This document shows positions 6,830-13,014 of a stretch of DNA of 13,014 nt, piece by piece (position 1 is the first letter of the stretch; every line of letters begins with the position of its first letter). The notes below the pieces were generated by a model. That model was not told the DNA's origin. It ran no database searches and worked only from the letters and a program-made list of their open reading frames with translations. The position numbers were made by a program, and so were the translations under genes. Origin of the DNA: JANQIV01 sp050117315 (GTDB lineage: Bacteria; Bacteroidota; Ignavibacteria; Ignavibacteriales; Melioribacteraceae); contig JASFMY010000159.1 in assembly GCA_050117315.1 (NCBI GenBank), positions 1-13,014 on the forward strand, written 5' to 3'.

Positions 6830-7062
6830 ACACTTGCCTGTGTTTCGTTGACAAGTGTTTTTACTTCTCTGCCCAATACATCATATATCTTCAACATTAC
6901 ATTGCCGGTTTCCGGGAGTTGGTATTTTGTTGTTGTTACCGGATTAAACGGATTCGGGTAGTTTTGCTCAAGATTATATTCGGTGATTACATCCAAGGTT
7001 ACTTCAACCTGATCGCTGTATTCATAAGCCCCGTAAAAGTCTATTTCCTGTTTTCCGCACAA
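6817..7062 (-). pseudogene. Remnant of a T9SS type A sorting domain
   Basis: An open stretch whose translation runs KQEIDFYGAYEYSDQVEVTL, then EYNLEQNYPNPFNPVTTTKYQLP and LKIYDVLGREVKTLVNETQAS. This is the linker end and first half of the same sorting domain as in the gene at 1199-3028. Both ends are missing: nothing recognisable lies upstream of the KQ, and the final 35 or so residues (SGIYVYKL...KKLMLLK type) are replaced by VSHL and a stop at the junction with repeat copy C. No ATG, signal peptide or cargo domain is attached, so it cannot be an exported protein. It is probably what is left of a deleted gene. Whether the repeat caused the break or arrived later is unknown. Confidence 0.75.
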
Positions 7063-7198
7063 ATATTAGATAATGCTCCAAAGCACAGATTTTAGCTTAA
7101 AAAGGGAAAAAAAGATCACATTAGACTGAGCCAGATTAAATTAGGGTCATGTTTATTAGAAAAAAGCAAAATAAAAGCGGTAGCATAAGTGTAAAAGC

Positions 7199-7324
7199 AA
7201 CCCCGACTTTAAGAGGGGGTGTGATAATTCGGGTTTTTTGAAAAAAATGTTTTGATTTCATTAAAAAAACGAAACGAAAAATTTTTTGACACTCTACTTT
7301 CACACACCCTCTAAAGCCGGGGTT
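7199..7324. mobile_element. MITE-like inverted-repeat element, about 126 bp
   Basis: The left arm AACCCCGACTTTAAGAGG... (7199-7224) and the reverse complement of the right arm (7300-7324, read as AACCCCGGCTTTAGAGGG...) agree over about 25 bases apart from one substitution, one extra base and a few changes in the G-run. Between them are about 75 bp of A/T-rich sequence with no coding potential. Long imperfect terminal repeats around a short AT-rich core are typical of miniature transposable elements. No target-site duplication is evident. It begins 14 bp past the transporter stop and could also serve as its terminator. Confidence 0.55.
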
Positions 7325-7337
7325 ACAAAAAAAACTA

Positions 7338-8678
7338 TCATGCTTTTTTCTTATCCAGCTTTTCAACAACAGTTTTATATACAAATAATGCAATTGCAGA
7401 TATTAAACCTATTCCTACAAAATAATACCATATTAAATGAGCATCCGCATAATAGGCCGTTTTCTCTACAGCGCTTATGCCCTGCGGTAAGGTGTTCGGG
7501 TCGGGACAGTAGGCGTCGAGTAAAAACCCGGACATAAAGAATCCAATTATTGCAGAAACAAAGGTATGAAGGTGGCTGAAGCCGAGATATAAACCCTCCT
7601 CGCCCTTGGGAGCTTGTAAAGAGAAATATTCCAGGTATCTTGGTGAAATAAAACACTCTGCTAAACCCTGCAAAGCTATTCCCAGTATCATCATAATAGT
7701 TAGTGGGTACATTGAGAATAACCCGAATATATCAACTGATGGACCTGTAATTGTTTCAAGATACTGGCTTGAGGCCATTGCCAAAGCGGAGAAAGGCATA
7801 ATAAGCATGCCTGCAAGCATCGAAGTAATCGCTTTTCTCTTTTTCATCAGTTGAGTAACGAGTACAACAAAAAGCACAACTACAGCCGGGTTAACATTTG
7901 CAAGCCATTCGGGCCTGGCTTCTTCTCCCAAAAGCCGGATAACATACTTAGGCATCGTAGCATAAAGCTGTCCTTGAATTAGCCAGAATCCTGCTATGAT
8001 AAATATCAAAATTAATAGACGTGGTTTTGAAAAAATTGCTTTTAGTGCTTTTAACACATCGTCAATAGTTTTTTGCTCGGTTGACTTGCCAACCTCGTTG
8101 TAGAAAACAATAGCGAATATTAATGCAATGAAAGACATTGCGGCGGAGAAGAAATTTACATACTCAAGTCCTAAACCCTGCCTTATAAATGGCACAAAGG
8201 TTTTACCGCTGAATGCCCCGATATTAACTACCCAGTAAAACAGTGAGAAACCCCTTGCACGGTTTGTTTCATTAGTTGTCTTTGCAACGGTTCCCGTGAT
8301 AAGCGGTTTAATAAATGATGCGCCCACCATAAGAATTATTAAAAATAAAATGACTGGAATCTTTGTAGTTATTACACCCAAAAGGAAATAACCGATTGTT
8401 AATAAACTAAATGCAATCGTTAATCCTTTTTTGAAGCCTATTTTATCAACATAAGCCCCGACAAAAGGAGGGAGGAAATATAAAAATCCGTAAAAAAGCC
8501 CGCTTATAATACCCGTTTCAACATCCGTAAATCCTACTATATCGGTTAAGTATAAAGTTAATACAATAAAAAAACCGTAATACGCGGCACGCTCGCAGAG
8601 CTCCATTGCATTTGCGAGCCAGAAATCCTTTGGAAATTTCCAGGTTTCTTTCTTTTCAACATTTGCTTCTGAACTCAT
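7338..8678 (-). CDS. POT/PTR2-family proton-coupled transporter (MFS), probably di/tripeptide
   Basis: A 446-aa inner-membrane protein of about 12 hydrophobic segments with MFS architecture. Three POT-family signatures are visible: the proton-coupling motif ExxER at E26-x-x-E29-R30 followed by YYG; a lysine in the fourth segment region (SFIKP, K124) as in the family's GxxKP motif; and the PTR2 signature FSLFYWVVNIGA (144-155). The tenth-segment motif GLAECFISPRYLEYFSLQAP (338-357) also fits, with E341 in the expected place. Family members import di- and tripeptides with protons, but the substrate cannot be read from sequence and the protein is rather divergent. It is slightly shorter than typical bacterial POTs. 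ATG at 8678 has only a weak GGAAA upstream. It appears to be transcribed alone, behind the cold-shock gene terminator. Confidence 0.82.
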   Translation of the reverse strand: MSSEANVEKKETWKFPKDFWLANAMELCERAAYYGFFIVLTLYLTDIVGFTDVETGIISGLFYGFLYFLPPFVGAYVDKIGFKKGLTIAFSLLTIGYFLLGVITTKIPVILFLIILMVGASFIKPLITGTVAKTTNETNRARGFSLFYWVVNIGAFSGKTFVPFIRQGLGLEYVNFFSAAMSFIALIFAIVFYNEVGKSTEQKTIDDVLKALKAIFSKPRLLILIFIIAGFWLIQGQLYATMPKYVIRLLGEEARPEWLANVNPAVVVLFVVLVTQLMKKRKAITSMLAGMLIMPFSALAMASSQYLETITGPSVDIFGLFSMYPLTIMMILGIALQGLAECFISPRYLEYFSLQAPKGEEGLYLGFSHLHTFVSAIIGFFMSGFLLDAYCPDPNTLPQGISAVEKTAYYADAHLIWYYFVGIGLISAIALFVYKTVVEKLDKKKA

Positions 8679-8788
8679 TATGTTTCCGTATTTTTTTGAT
8701 TTTTGGAAAGGCTAAAATTAAGGAAATATTAATAGGATAGAAAAGGATTTCTATAAAAGCACGCCATAATCTTTTTTATTATCCGAAA

Positions 8789-8814
8789 ATTATTGTTTTG
8801 TTTAAAACAATAAT
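8789..8814 (-). other. Second hairpin overlapping the csp terminator
   Basis: ATTATTGTTTT (8789-8799) pairs perfectly with AAAACAATAAT (8804-8814) across a 4-nt loop. The second arm is also part of the terminator stem at 8805-8843, so the two structures exclude each other. On the minus strand this hairpin is followed by TTTTCGG, so it could be a backup terminator. Confidence 0.45.
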
Positions 8815-8843
8815 CCCCCGCAAACAACGGGGGATTATTGTTT
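8805..8843 (-). terminator. Rho-independent terminator of the cold-shock gene
   Basis: A 16-bp perfect stem with a 7-nt loop: 8805-8820 pairs with 8828-8843, with a core of CCCCCG/CGGGGG. It begins 16 bp after the csp stop and, on the minus strand, ends in a TTT run. It is the strongest hairpin in the window. Confidence 0.85.
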
Positions 8844-8858
8844 GATTTTCTATTAAAT

Positions 8859-9071
8859 TTAGTTAATCACTCTTACTTCCGATGCTTGCAGGCCTTTGGG
8901 GCCTTGAGTAATTGTGAATTCAACTCTATCATTTTCCTTTAATGATTTGTAACCGTCGCCAACTATTGATTGGAAATGTACAAATACATCTTCGCCGCTT
9001 TCTTGTTGAATAAAACCAAAACCTTTACTACTGTTGAACCACTTTACTGTTCCTTCTTTGCGCTCTGCCAT
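8859..9071 (-). CDS. Cold-shock protein (CspA family)
   Basis: A 70-aa single cold-shock domain, the standard family length. RNP1 is KGFGFI (K16-I21) and RNP2 is VFVHF (29-33); GTVKWFN (7-13) opens the OB fold. It binds single-stranded RNA and DNA in the cytoplasm and acts as an RNA chaperone. A good Shine-Dalgarno AAGGAG precedes the ATG by about 8 bases, unlike most genes here, which suggests high expression. It is monocistronic: a strong terminator follows, and the upstream gene on the same strand ends about 255 bp away. Whether it is cold-induced or constitutive cannot be told from the sequence. No paralogue is in the window. Confidence 0.97.
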   Translation of the reverse strand: MAERKEGTVKWFNSSKGFGFIQQESGEDVFVHFQSIVGDGYKSLKENDRVEFTITQGPKGLQASEVRVIN

Positions 9072-9139
9072 AACAGATGCTCCTTATTTATTTGTTGATT
9101 GTTTATTTTGACAGGGCTTTTAAAGTCTAGAGGGAAGTT

Positions 9140-9168
9140 ATTAAATGTTTCTACATCTACTTCTACAA
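9140..9168 (-). promoter_or_regulatory. Possible promoter of the cold-shock gene
   Basis: On the minus strand TTGTAG (9168-9163) and TTTAAT (9145-9140) are separated by 17 bp, a sigma70-like arrangement with one mismatch at -10 and three at -35. It would give a 5' leader of about 65 bases. The match is weak and the region is AT-rich, so chance is a real alternative. Confidence 0.22.
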
Positions 9169-9326
9169 TTCTCCCGCTTATCGGGATTTACTTCTAAAGT
9201 TGCTGCCTTACGAAGGCAAACATACATTATTAATTGTTAAAAACCTAATTATATCTTTTCGAAGATTAAAAATAAATGATGCGGAAATTAGAAATATTGT
9301 TTCCTTTAAAAGGAATACAGTTAAAA

Positions 9327-11135
9327 CTATACCGCCATACCGTGATATAAAGTTAGAAGCTTTTCTTCCAAAGTTTCCAGATCTTCCGCAATTTTTTTGC
9401 GAACATTTTCAGCTTCTTCAAAGATTTCCGGGAGAGTACTTTTATAATAGTTTATTCCCTCTGTCAGATTCTCATAAAAAGTATTTAAAAATGCATCGGT
9501 AATTGAAACTCCGGGTACTATTTTTTCTTCCATTTTTTTCTGGAAATAATCTACGTAAAGTTTGAGCTCTTTTATAAACATGTTAGGTCTGTTATTATCG
9601 GTTATCAAATTAACCCTTCCGTAAATGTGGTCTACCATTTCTTTCAAGTTAACTATTTGGGAGAAATATGCAATGTTTGGTCCCGGGCAAACAGAGCTTG
9701 CCGGGCTTTGTTTGCCAATATCAATCTGATTAACAGTAAGTGCAGATGCAGTTAAGCCTTCGCATAAACATGATTTGTTAACAGTTTCATCAAATTTTTC
9801 GTTGTATTCGCTTTCCCCTAAAATGTTTTTATTTAATTCTTTTGTTTTTTTCTTAATATAATTACTAGAAGCTGTGCAAAGCGGTTTCCCGGGGAAATCA
9901 TTATTTAACGATAGAAATTTTTTTATACACAGACTACCCGGTTTACCGTCTTTAACTTTCTGCATTTTCTCTACATCTTTCTCATTATCTCTGAGATTGT
10001 TAAAGGGAACGCCCAGAGGAGAAACAGAACTTAGGTAGAGGTCATTTTCACCGGCTGCACTTAGTTTATTCATAGTGTGGTTGTCTACGTTCATCACTTC
10101 AGGTACAAGTAAAAAGGGGCTACCCCATCCCACGGAATCCACTTCATAATAACGGCGCAAAAATTCCTGCTCGGAATATTTCCCAACTCCGCCTTGGACC
10201 GTAACACCAAACTTAAGATTTCCATAGTCTGTTTTAATATTCTTTTTACCAAGCGCATTAAAATATATTTCACGTAAGGTATTAAATAATTCATTCCTTC
10301 TTTTACGAAACTCTTCTAAAATTGGCCCTAATAAAAAACCGTCGTTAATAAAAGCATGCCCGCCGCAGTTCAAAGCCGATTCAATTCTGTATTCCGAAAC
10401 CCAGAGTCCTTTTTTCGCGAGAAATTTACCTTGGATAAGTGCCGATCTGAAATCACTTACTTTGAGGATAATTTTCTTTTTAAAATATCCGTTTAGTGAA
10501 GGGTAAAATTCCCTAAACTTTTCCATGTAGCTGTAAAGCCTAGGATTTATTCCAGCGGATAAAATTATTGAGCTTTCAAGATCGCTGTTTGCAAAACCTC
10601 TAAGTGCCGAATGAGCGTCGTTATATTCGGATGGGAGAGGATCGCCGTTAAAACTATAATTTGTCTTATCAACTTTTGTCATAATATTTACATCAATAGA
10701 ACCGGGTTTGATATTATTTCTTAACCATGACTGTAATTTTGTTTTAAAGTTTATGTCTGTCGATTTAACCATTTCATAGTATTTCATTTTCAATTGTGAA
10801 AAGTCGGGCAGTAATTCAAAATACCTGTTAAGCGAACTCCCCTCTGAAAAACCGGAAGATTTAAGCTCCGTGAATTGTTTTTTTACCATTTGATTTATCA
10901 AATTCAAATACGCTGTTACACGTTTAGCCCTGGCATCTTCATCTCTAGTAGTGATGGGTTCATAAGGCATTTTATTTTTATGAAGATAATGCTTCCTGAG
11001 TTTTTCCAATAATGTATCGTCGATTATCGACATTACCGATGTTATACCGTACTTTGCCACTTTGAGCGGCGTATCCACTGAATAGCCTATTCCTAAAACC
11101 GGTATATAAAAATTATGAACTGATTGATCGGGCAT
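9327..11135 (-). CDS. Conserved-looking protein of unknown function, 602 aa, cysteine cluster
   Basis: A soluble protein with no signal peptide or membrane segment. The start, IPVLGIGYSVDTPLKVAKYGITSVMSI (11-37), and later ALNCGGHAF (254-262), VTVQGGVGKYSEQEFLRRYY (311-330) and GWGSPFLLVPEV (336-347) have the glycine-rich strand-loop look of a TIM barrel, loosely like 2-nitropropane dioxygenase/FabK flavoproteins. I cannot confirm that fold. Residues 400-490 hold five cysteines: C403, C420, C456, C458 and C483, in GSLCIKKF, KPLCTAS, KSCLCEGL and SVCPGPN. They could bind a metal or iron-sulfur cluster. The C-terminus (about 520-595) is helical and charged. A good Shine-Dalgarno AAAGGAA precedes the ATG. 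It stands alone, so context does not help. It is intact and certainly a real gene, but its function is unknown. Confidence 0.85.
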   Translation of the reverse strand: MPDQSVHNFYIPVLGIGYSVDTPLKVAKYGITSVMSIIDDTLLEKLRKHYLHKNKMPYEPITTRDEDARAKRVTAYLNLINQMVKKQFTELKSSGFSEGSSLNRYFELLPDFSQLKMKYYEMVKSTDINFKTKLQSWLRNNIKPGSIDVNIMTKVDKTNYSFNGDPLPSEYNDAHSALRGFANSDLESSIILSAGINPRLYSYMEKFREFYPSLNGYFKKKIILKVSDFRSALIQGKFLAKKGLWVSEYRIESALNCGGHAFINDGFLLGPILEEFRKRRNELFNTLREIYFNALGKKNIKTDYGNLKFGVTVQGGVGKYSEQEFLRRYYEVDSVGWGSPFLLVPEVMNVDNHTMNKLSAAGENDLYLSSVSPLGVPFNNLRDNEKDVEKMQKVKDGKPGSLCIKKFLSLNNDFPGKPLCTASSNYIKKKTKELNKNILGESEYNEKFDETVNKSCLCEGLTASALTVNQIDIGKQSPASSVCPGPNIAYFSQIVNLKEMVDHIYGRVNLITDNNRPNMFIKELKLYVDYFQKKMEEKIVPGVSITDAFLNTFYENLTEGINYYKSTLPEIFEEAENVRKKIAEDLETLEEKLLTLYHGMAV

Positions 11136-11452
11136 TGTGTTCCTTTCCGGGTAAGCAATTGCTGAAGCAATGTGCGGTTTTTAATTTTGTTATGCTAAAC
11201 CTAATATAGCTCTTTTAAACATAACAACAAATTCCAATACCTTCATTAATTGAAAATAATATTGAGTAAATTTGGAAATGCACCGGGCAACTATCACATT
11301 CGCAAAACACCTGCTGCAAAATTTATGAATATTTAAACCTGTTATTTTTATTGCCGTCAATTACTACTCACTCCGGTTTAGCGGCAGCAAACAATTTGAT
11401 TGAATAAATTTTAATTTGTACATTTCAGTTGTACAATTGAGAGGAACCTTAA
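11136..11452. other. Divergent intergenic region
   Basis: This stretch holds the promoters of the minus-strand 602-aa protein gene and the plus-strand toxin-antitoxin operon. On the minus strand TTG (11227-11225) and TAGGTTTA (11203-11196), 21 bp apart, loosely resemble the Bacteroidota TTG/TAnnTTTG promoter, with one mismatch and a long spacer. A small hairpin ATTGCT/AGCAAT (11158-11171) lies in the presumed leader of the 602-aa gene, just before its Shine-Dalgarno. The remainder, 11230-11410, shows nothing I can name. Confidence 0.35.
11416..11439 (+). promoter_or_regulatory. Operator of the toxin-antitoxin operon (paired TGTACA)
   Basis: Two perfect 6-bp palindromes TGTACA, at 11417-11422 and 11430-11435, lie 13 bp apart centre to centre, about one helical turn, and end 17 bp before the antitoxin start. 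The second extends to TTGTACAA. The YefM-YoeB operator of E. coli is known to use core TGTACA palindromes, so this fits autorepression by the Phd/YefM-type antitoxin encoded next. Confidence 0.6.
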
Positions 11453-11683
11453 ATGCAATCCGTTGCAGTAAGCGAATTAAGAGCAAACTTGGTGGCGGTG
11501 TTAGAGAAAATTAAAAAAGGATCGACAATTAATATTACTTCAAGAGGCAAAGTTGTCGCCAAACTTGTTCCACCGGATGAGTCGAAGAAACTTGCAGAAG
11601 ATATTTTATTGCAAGTTAGAAAAAATGCAAAACTGCATGATGTTGTTTCCCCGGTTTCCGAAAAGTGGAATGTTGAAAACTAA
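11453..11683 (+). CDS. Phd/YefM-family antitoxin
   Basis: A 76-aa antitoxin. The N-terminal half (1-42) has the Phd/YefM DNA-binding fold signature: VSELRANLVAVLEKIKKG, then INITSRGKVVAKLVPP. The C-terminal tail (about 45-76) should wrap around and block the toxin. GAGGAA lies 6 bases before the ATG. The stop overlaps the toxin start by one base (TAATG), which is typical of coupled antitoxin-toxin pairs and keeps the toxin dependent on antitoxin translation. The paired TGTACA sites just upstream suggest autoregulation together with the toxin. Pairing a Phd-type antitoxin with a PIN toxin is common. Confidence 0.92.
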   Translation: MQSVAVSELRANLVAVLEKIKKGSTINITSRGKVVAKLVPPDESKKLAEDILLQVRKNAKLHDVVSPVSEKWNVEN

Positions 11684-12078
11684 TGGTTATTGCCGATACC
11701 CACATAATAATATGGGATGCATTGCAGCCCGGTAAGCTCAGCAAAAAAGCCCGTAAAGAATTTGATAAAGCGGATAACTCCGGCGGTATTATTTTTTGCG
11801 ATATTTCTCTTTGGGAAATCTCTATGCTGATGGCAAAGAAAAGAATTGAAATAGATATTACCTTTACTGATTTTATTGATTTAGTACTTAAAACGAGAAA
11901 CTATATTATACAGTCAATTACACCGGAGATAGCAGACATATCAACTAATCTAATCACGCAAAAGATAACCGACCCTGCAGACAGATTAATTTCCGCAACT
12001 GCAATTTCCATAAAAGCTCCTCTTATTACTGCTGATAAAAACATCCGTGCTTCTAAGGAAATTAAAACTATTTGGTAA
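11683..12078 (+). CDS. vapC: VapC-family PIN-domain toxin ribonuclease
   Basis: A 131-aa single PIN domain, normal length for VapC. The expected acidic metal-binding residues are present: D5 (IADTHIIIWD), E45 (SLWEIS), D97 and D100 (TDPADRLISATA) and D118 (TADKNI). The family uses Mg2+ to cut specific RNAs, often tRNA or rRNA, when antitoxin is degraded; the target here is unknown. Translation begins at the ATG overlapping the antitoxin stop. No frameshift or missing residue is seen, so the toxin looks active and its antitoxin should be required. The pair is flanked by gene-poor sequence and may be a mobile or addictive module. Confidence 0.94.
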   Translation: MVIADTHIIIWDALQPGKLSKKARKEFDKADNSGGIIFCDISLWEISMLMAKKRIEIDITFTDFIDLVLKTRNYIIQSITPEIADISTNLITQKITDPADRLISATAISIKAPLITADKNIRASKEIKTIW

Positions 12079-12115
12079 CAAAGAAAGGCCTCATGAAATA
12101 AAAAATCTGATTCAC

Positions 12116-12145
12116 AATTTTAGTTTAAGATGTAAATCTAAAATT
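12116..12145 (+). other. AT-rich stem-loop after the toxin gene
   Basis: AATTTTAG (12116-12123) pairs with CTAAAATT (12138-12145), with a further inner TTTA/TAAA pairing and one bulged T. It lies 38 bp past the toxin stop. No T-run follows on the plus strand, so it is not a classical terminator, though it could stabilise or end the operon transcript. Confidence 0.35.
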
Positions 12146-12277
12146 TGGGTCAAAGAGTTGCTGAGATGTTTATGATTTAAAATTGCTTTTTAAAATCCTA
12201 GTCAAGAATTGTCATTTAGTTTTATAGAAAAAATAATATTAGATTTAAATATAAAACAATTTAGAAGGTGGTAAACA

Positions 12278-12883
12278 ATGAGTCAACATAAAAACTCTAC
12301 TTCTAAAGGAAACAAAACTTTAGTATTTCGTATTTTATTGGCATTTACAATCATTATCTTGGTAGTTCTTTATACAGGTGGCGTAGTGACAGGTAATATT
12401 CCAGAGAATCAACAAATCAATGCAGTACATCTTGGAATAATGATTTTTGCATCGATTTTAGTTGCACTATTGATTCGTCCTAAACTGATTGAAAGACTTA
12501 AAGTGTTTAAAACTCGGAACATAGAGATTGAATGGTTCGAAAAAGTTGTAAAAATGCAGGATAAACAAGCAAACCGTCTAGATGGTATTTCTCTGATTTT
12601 ACCACTTTTACTACCTGGAAACGAACGAAACCATTTGAAAAATTTAAGAAATGGGCAGGCAGATGCATATATAGGTAGCGACGAACTCAAGGCTGAATTA
12701 AGGCGTATCCGTTCAATGAGTTTACTAAAGATGAAGCCTAATCATACTGTTGGAGAAATTGAAAATGGTAAACAATTTGATTTGAGTGAATTTGTTGAGT
12801 TGACTAATATCGGCAAACAATGGATCGAGAGAATCATTGAGATTGAAAGGAGCGATTTTTTTGAAGGAGCTCAGGAAAAGTAA
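12278..12883 (+). CDS. Two-TM membrane protein with winged-helix-like cytoplasmic domain
   Basis: A 201-aa protein I do not recognise by name. Hydrophobic segments at about 15-37 and 48-67 form a hairpin that should leave both ends in the cytoplasm. A short coil (75-100) leads to a domain at about 104-187: a helix ISLILPLLLPGNERNHLKNL, then SDELKAELRRIRSMSLLKM and FDLSEFVELTNIGKQWIERI. This resembles a winged helix (recognition helix near 134-148, wing near 155-175), so it may be a membrane-tethered DNA-binding or protein-docking sensor. AGAAGGTGG precedes the ATG by about 6 bases. The gene is complete. Neighbours are the toxin-antitoxin pair upstream and an incomplete reading frame downstream, so it may be part of an accessory region. 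Function is inferred only. Confidence 0.75.
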   Translation: MSQHKNSTSKGNKTLVFRILLAFTIIILVVLYTGGVVTGNIPENQQINAVHLGIMIFASILVALLIRPKLIERLKVFKTRNIEIEWFEKVVKMQDKQANRLDGISLILPLLLPGNERNHLKNLRNGQADAYIGSDELKAELRRIRSMSLLKMKPNHTVGEIENGKQFDLSEFVELTNIGKQWIERIIEIERSDFFEGAQEK

Positions 12884-12951
12884 TAACATATAACTTTAAA
12901 GAATTTTATCTGGAAATGAGAAAAAAATATAAAGGCGGATAAAGCTATATT

Positions 12952-13014
12952 ATGTCATTTACAGATAAAATTCTGTTGTGCGAAACCATCCCCCTTATTC
13001 TATGGGGATTTAAT
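12952..13014 (+). CDS. Possible start of a membrane protein, cut by the window end
   Basis: An ATG at 12952 opens 21 codons (MSFTDKILLCETIPLILWGFN) that stay open to the last base. The hydrophobic run is like the start of a membrane segment. AAAGGCGGA lies about 12 bases upstream, farther than ideal. It begins 68 bp after the winged-helix gene on the same strand and might form an operon with it. The stretch is too short to prove it is real. Confidence 0.35.
   Translation, partial: MSFTDKILLCETIPLILWGFN

Noticed and set aside
7136..7393. An 85-codon minus-strand open frame over the MITE-like element
   Set aside because: It crosses both inverted-repeat arms and overlaps the end of the transporter gene; its low-complexity composition is dictated by the AT-rich core.
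9200..9502. A 100-codon plus-strand open frame before and over the end of the 602-aa gene
   Set aside because: Much of it is antisense to the well-supported 602-aa coding sequence, and it has no recognisable domain or ribosome-binding site.

Overview
The window looks like chromosomal DNA of an AT-rich member of the Bacteroidota/Chlorobi group, most likely an Ignavibacteria-type organism. The strongest clue is a secreted protein ending in a type IX secretion (T9SS) type A sorting domain with the YPNPFNP motif, plus a decayed second copy of the same domain. Weak or absent Shine-Dalgarno sequences at several starts fit that group. The assignment is inference from protein style, not from a marker gene.

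Layout. 1-561: a one-gene IS200-type insertion sequence (TnpA with end hairpins). 562-1198: gene-free, holding a dispersed repeat and a run of short palindromes. 1199-3375 (minus): a single-domain response regulator followed 2 bp later by a secreted beta-helix T9SS protein carrying an in-frame palindromic insertion. 3376-3729: a possible operator and a second repeat copy. 3730-6245 (minus): a 7TM-type sensor histidine kinase and a NarL/LuxR response regulator overlapping by ATGA. 6246-7337: no intact gene; palindromes, a third repeat copy, a T9SS-domain remnant and a 126-bp MITE-like inverted repeat. 7338-8678 (minus): a POT-family transporter. 8859-9071 (minus): a cold-shock protein with a strong terminator. 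9327-11135 (minus): a 602-aa uncharacterised protein with a cysteine cluster. 11453-12078 (plus): a Phd/YefM-VapC toxin-antitoxin pair with a TGTACA operator. 12278-12883 (plus): a two-TM protein with a winged-helix-like cytoplasmic part, followed by an open reading frame that runs off the end.

How it may work together. The kinase and NarL regulator are a translationally coupled two-component pair, and the neighbouring orphan receiver is probably coupled to the exported beta-helix protein, so this part may be a small sensing and surface-protein locus. The TA pair is a self-contained autoregulated module. The other genes look like independent transcription units.

The most unusual content lies outside the ordinary genes: a nested palindrome inserted in frame in a coding sequence, a modular dispersed repeat in three copies, a palindrome array, a MITE-like element, and the uncharacterised 602-aa protein. 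I do not see a clear new defence or mobile system. The best leads for something undescribed are the 602-aa protein and the membrane winged-helix gene with its truncated neighbour.
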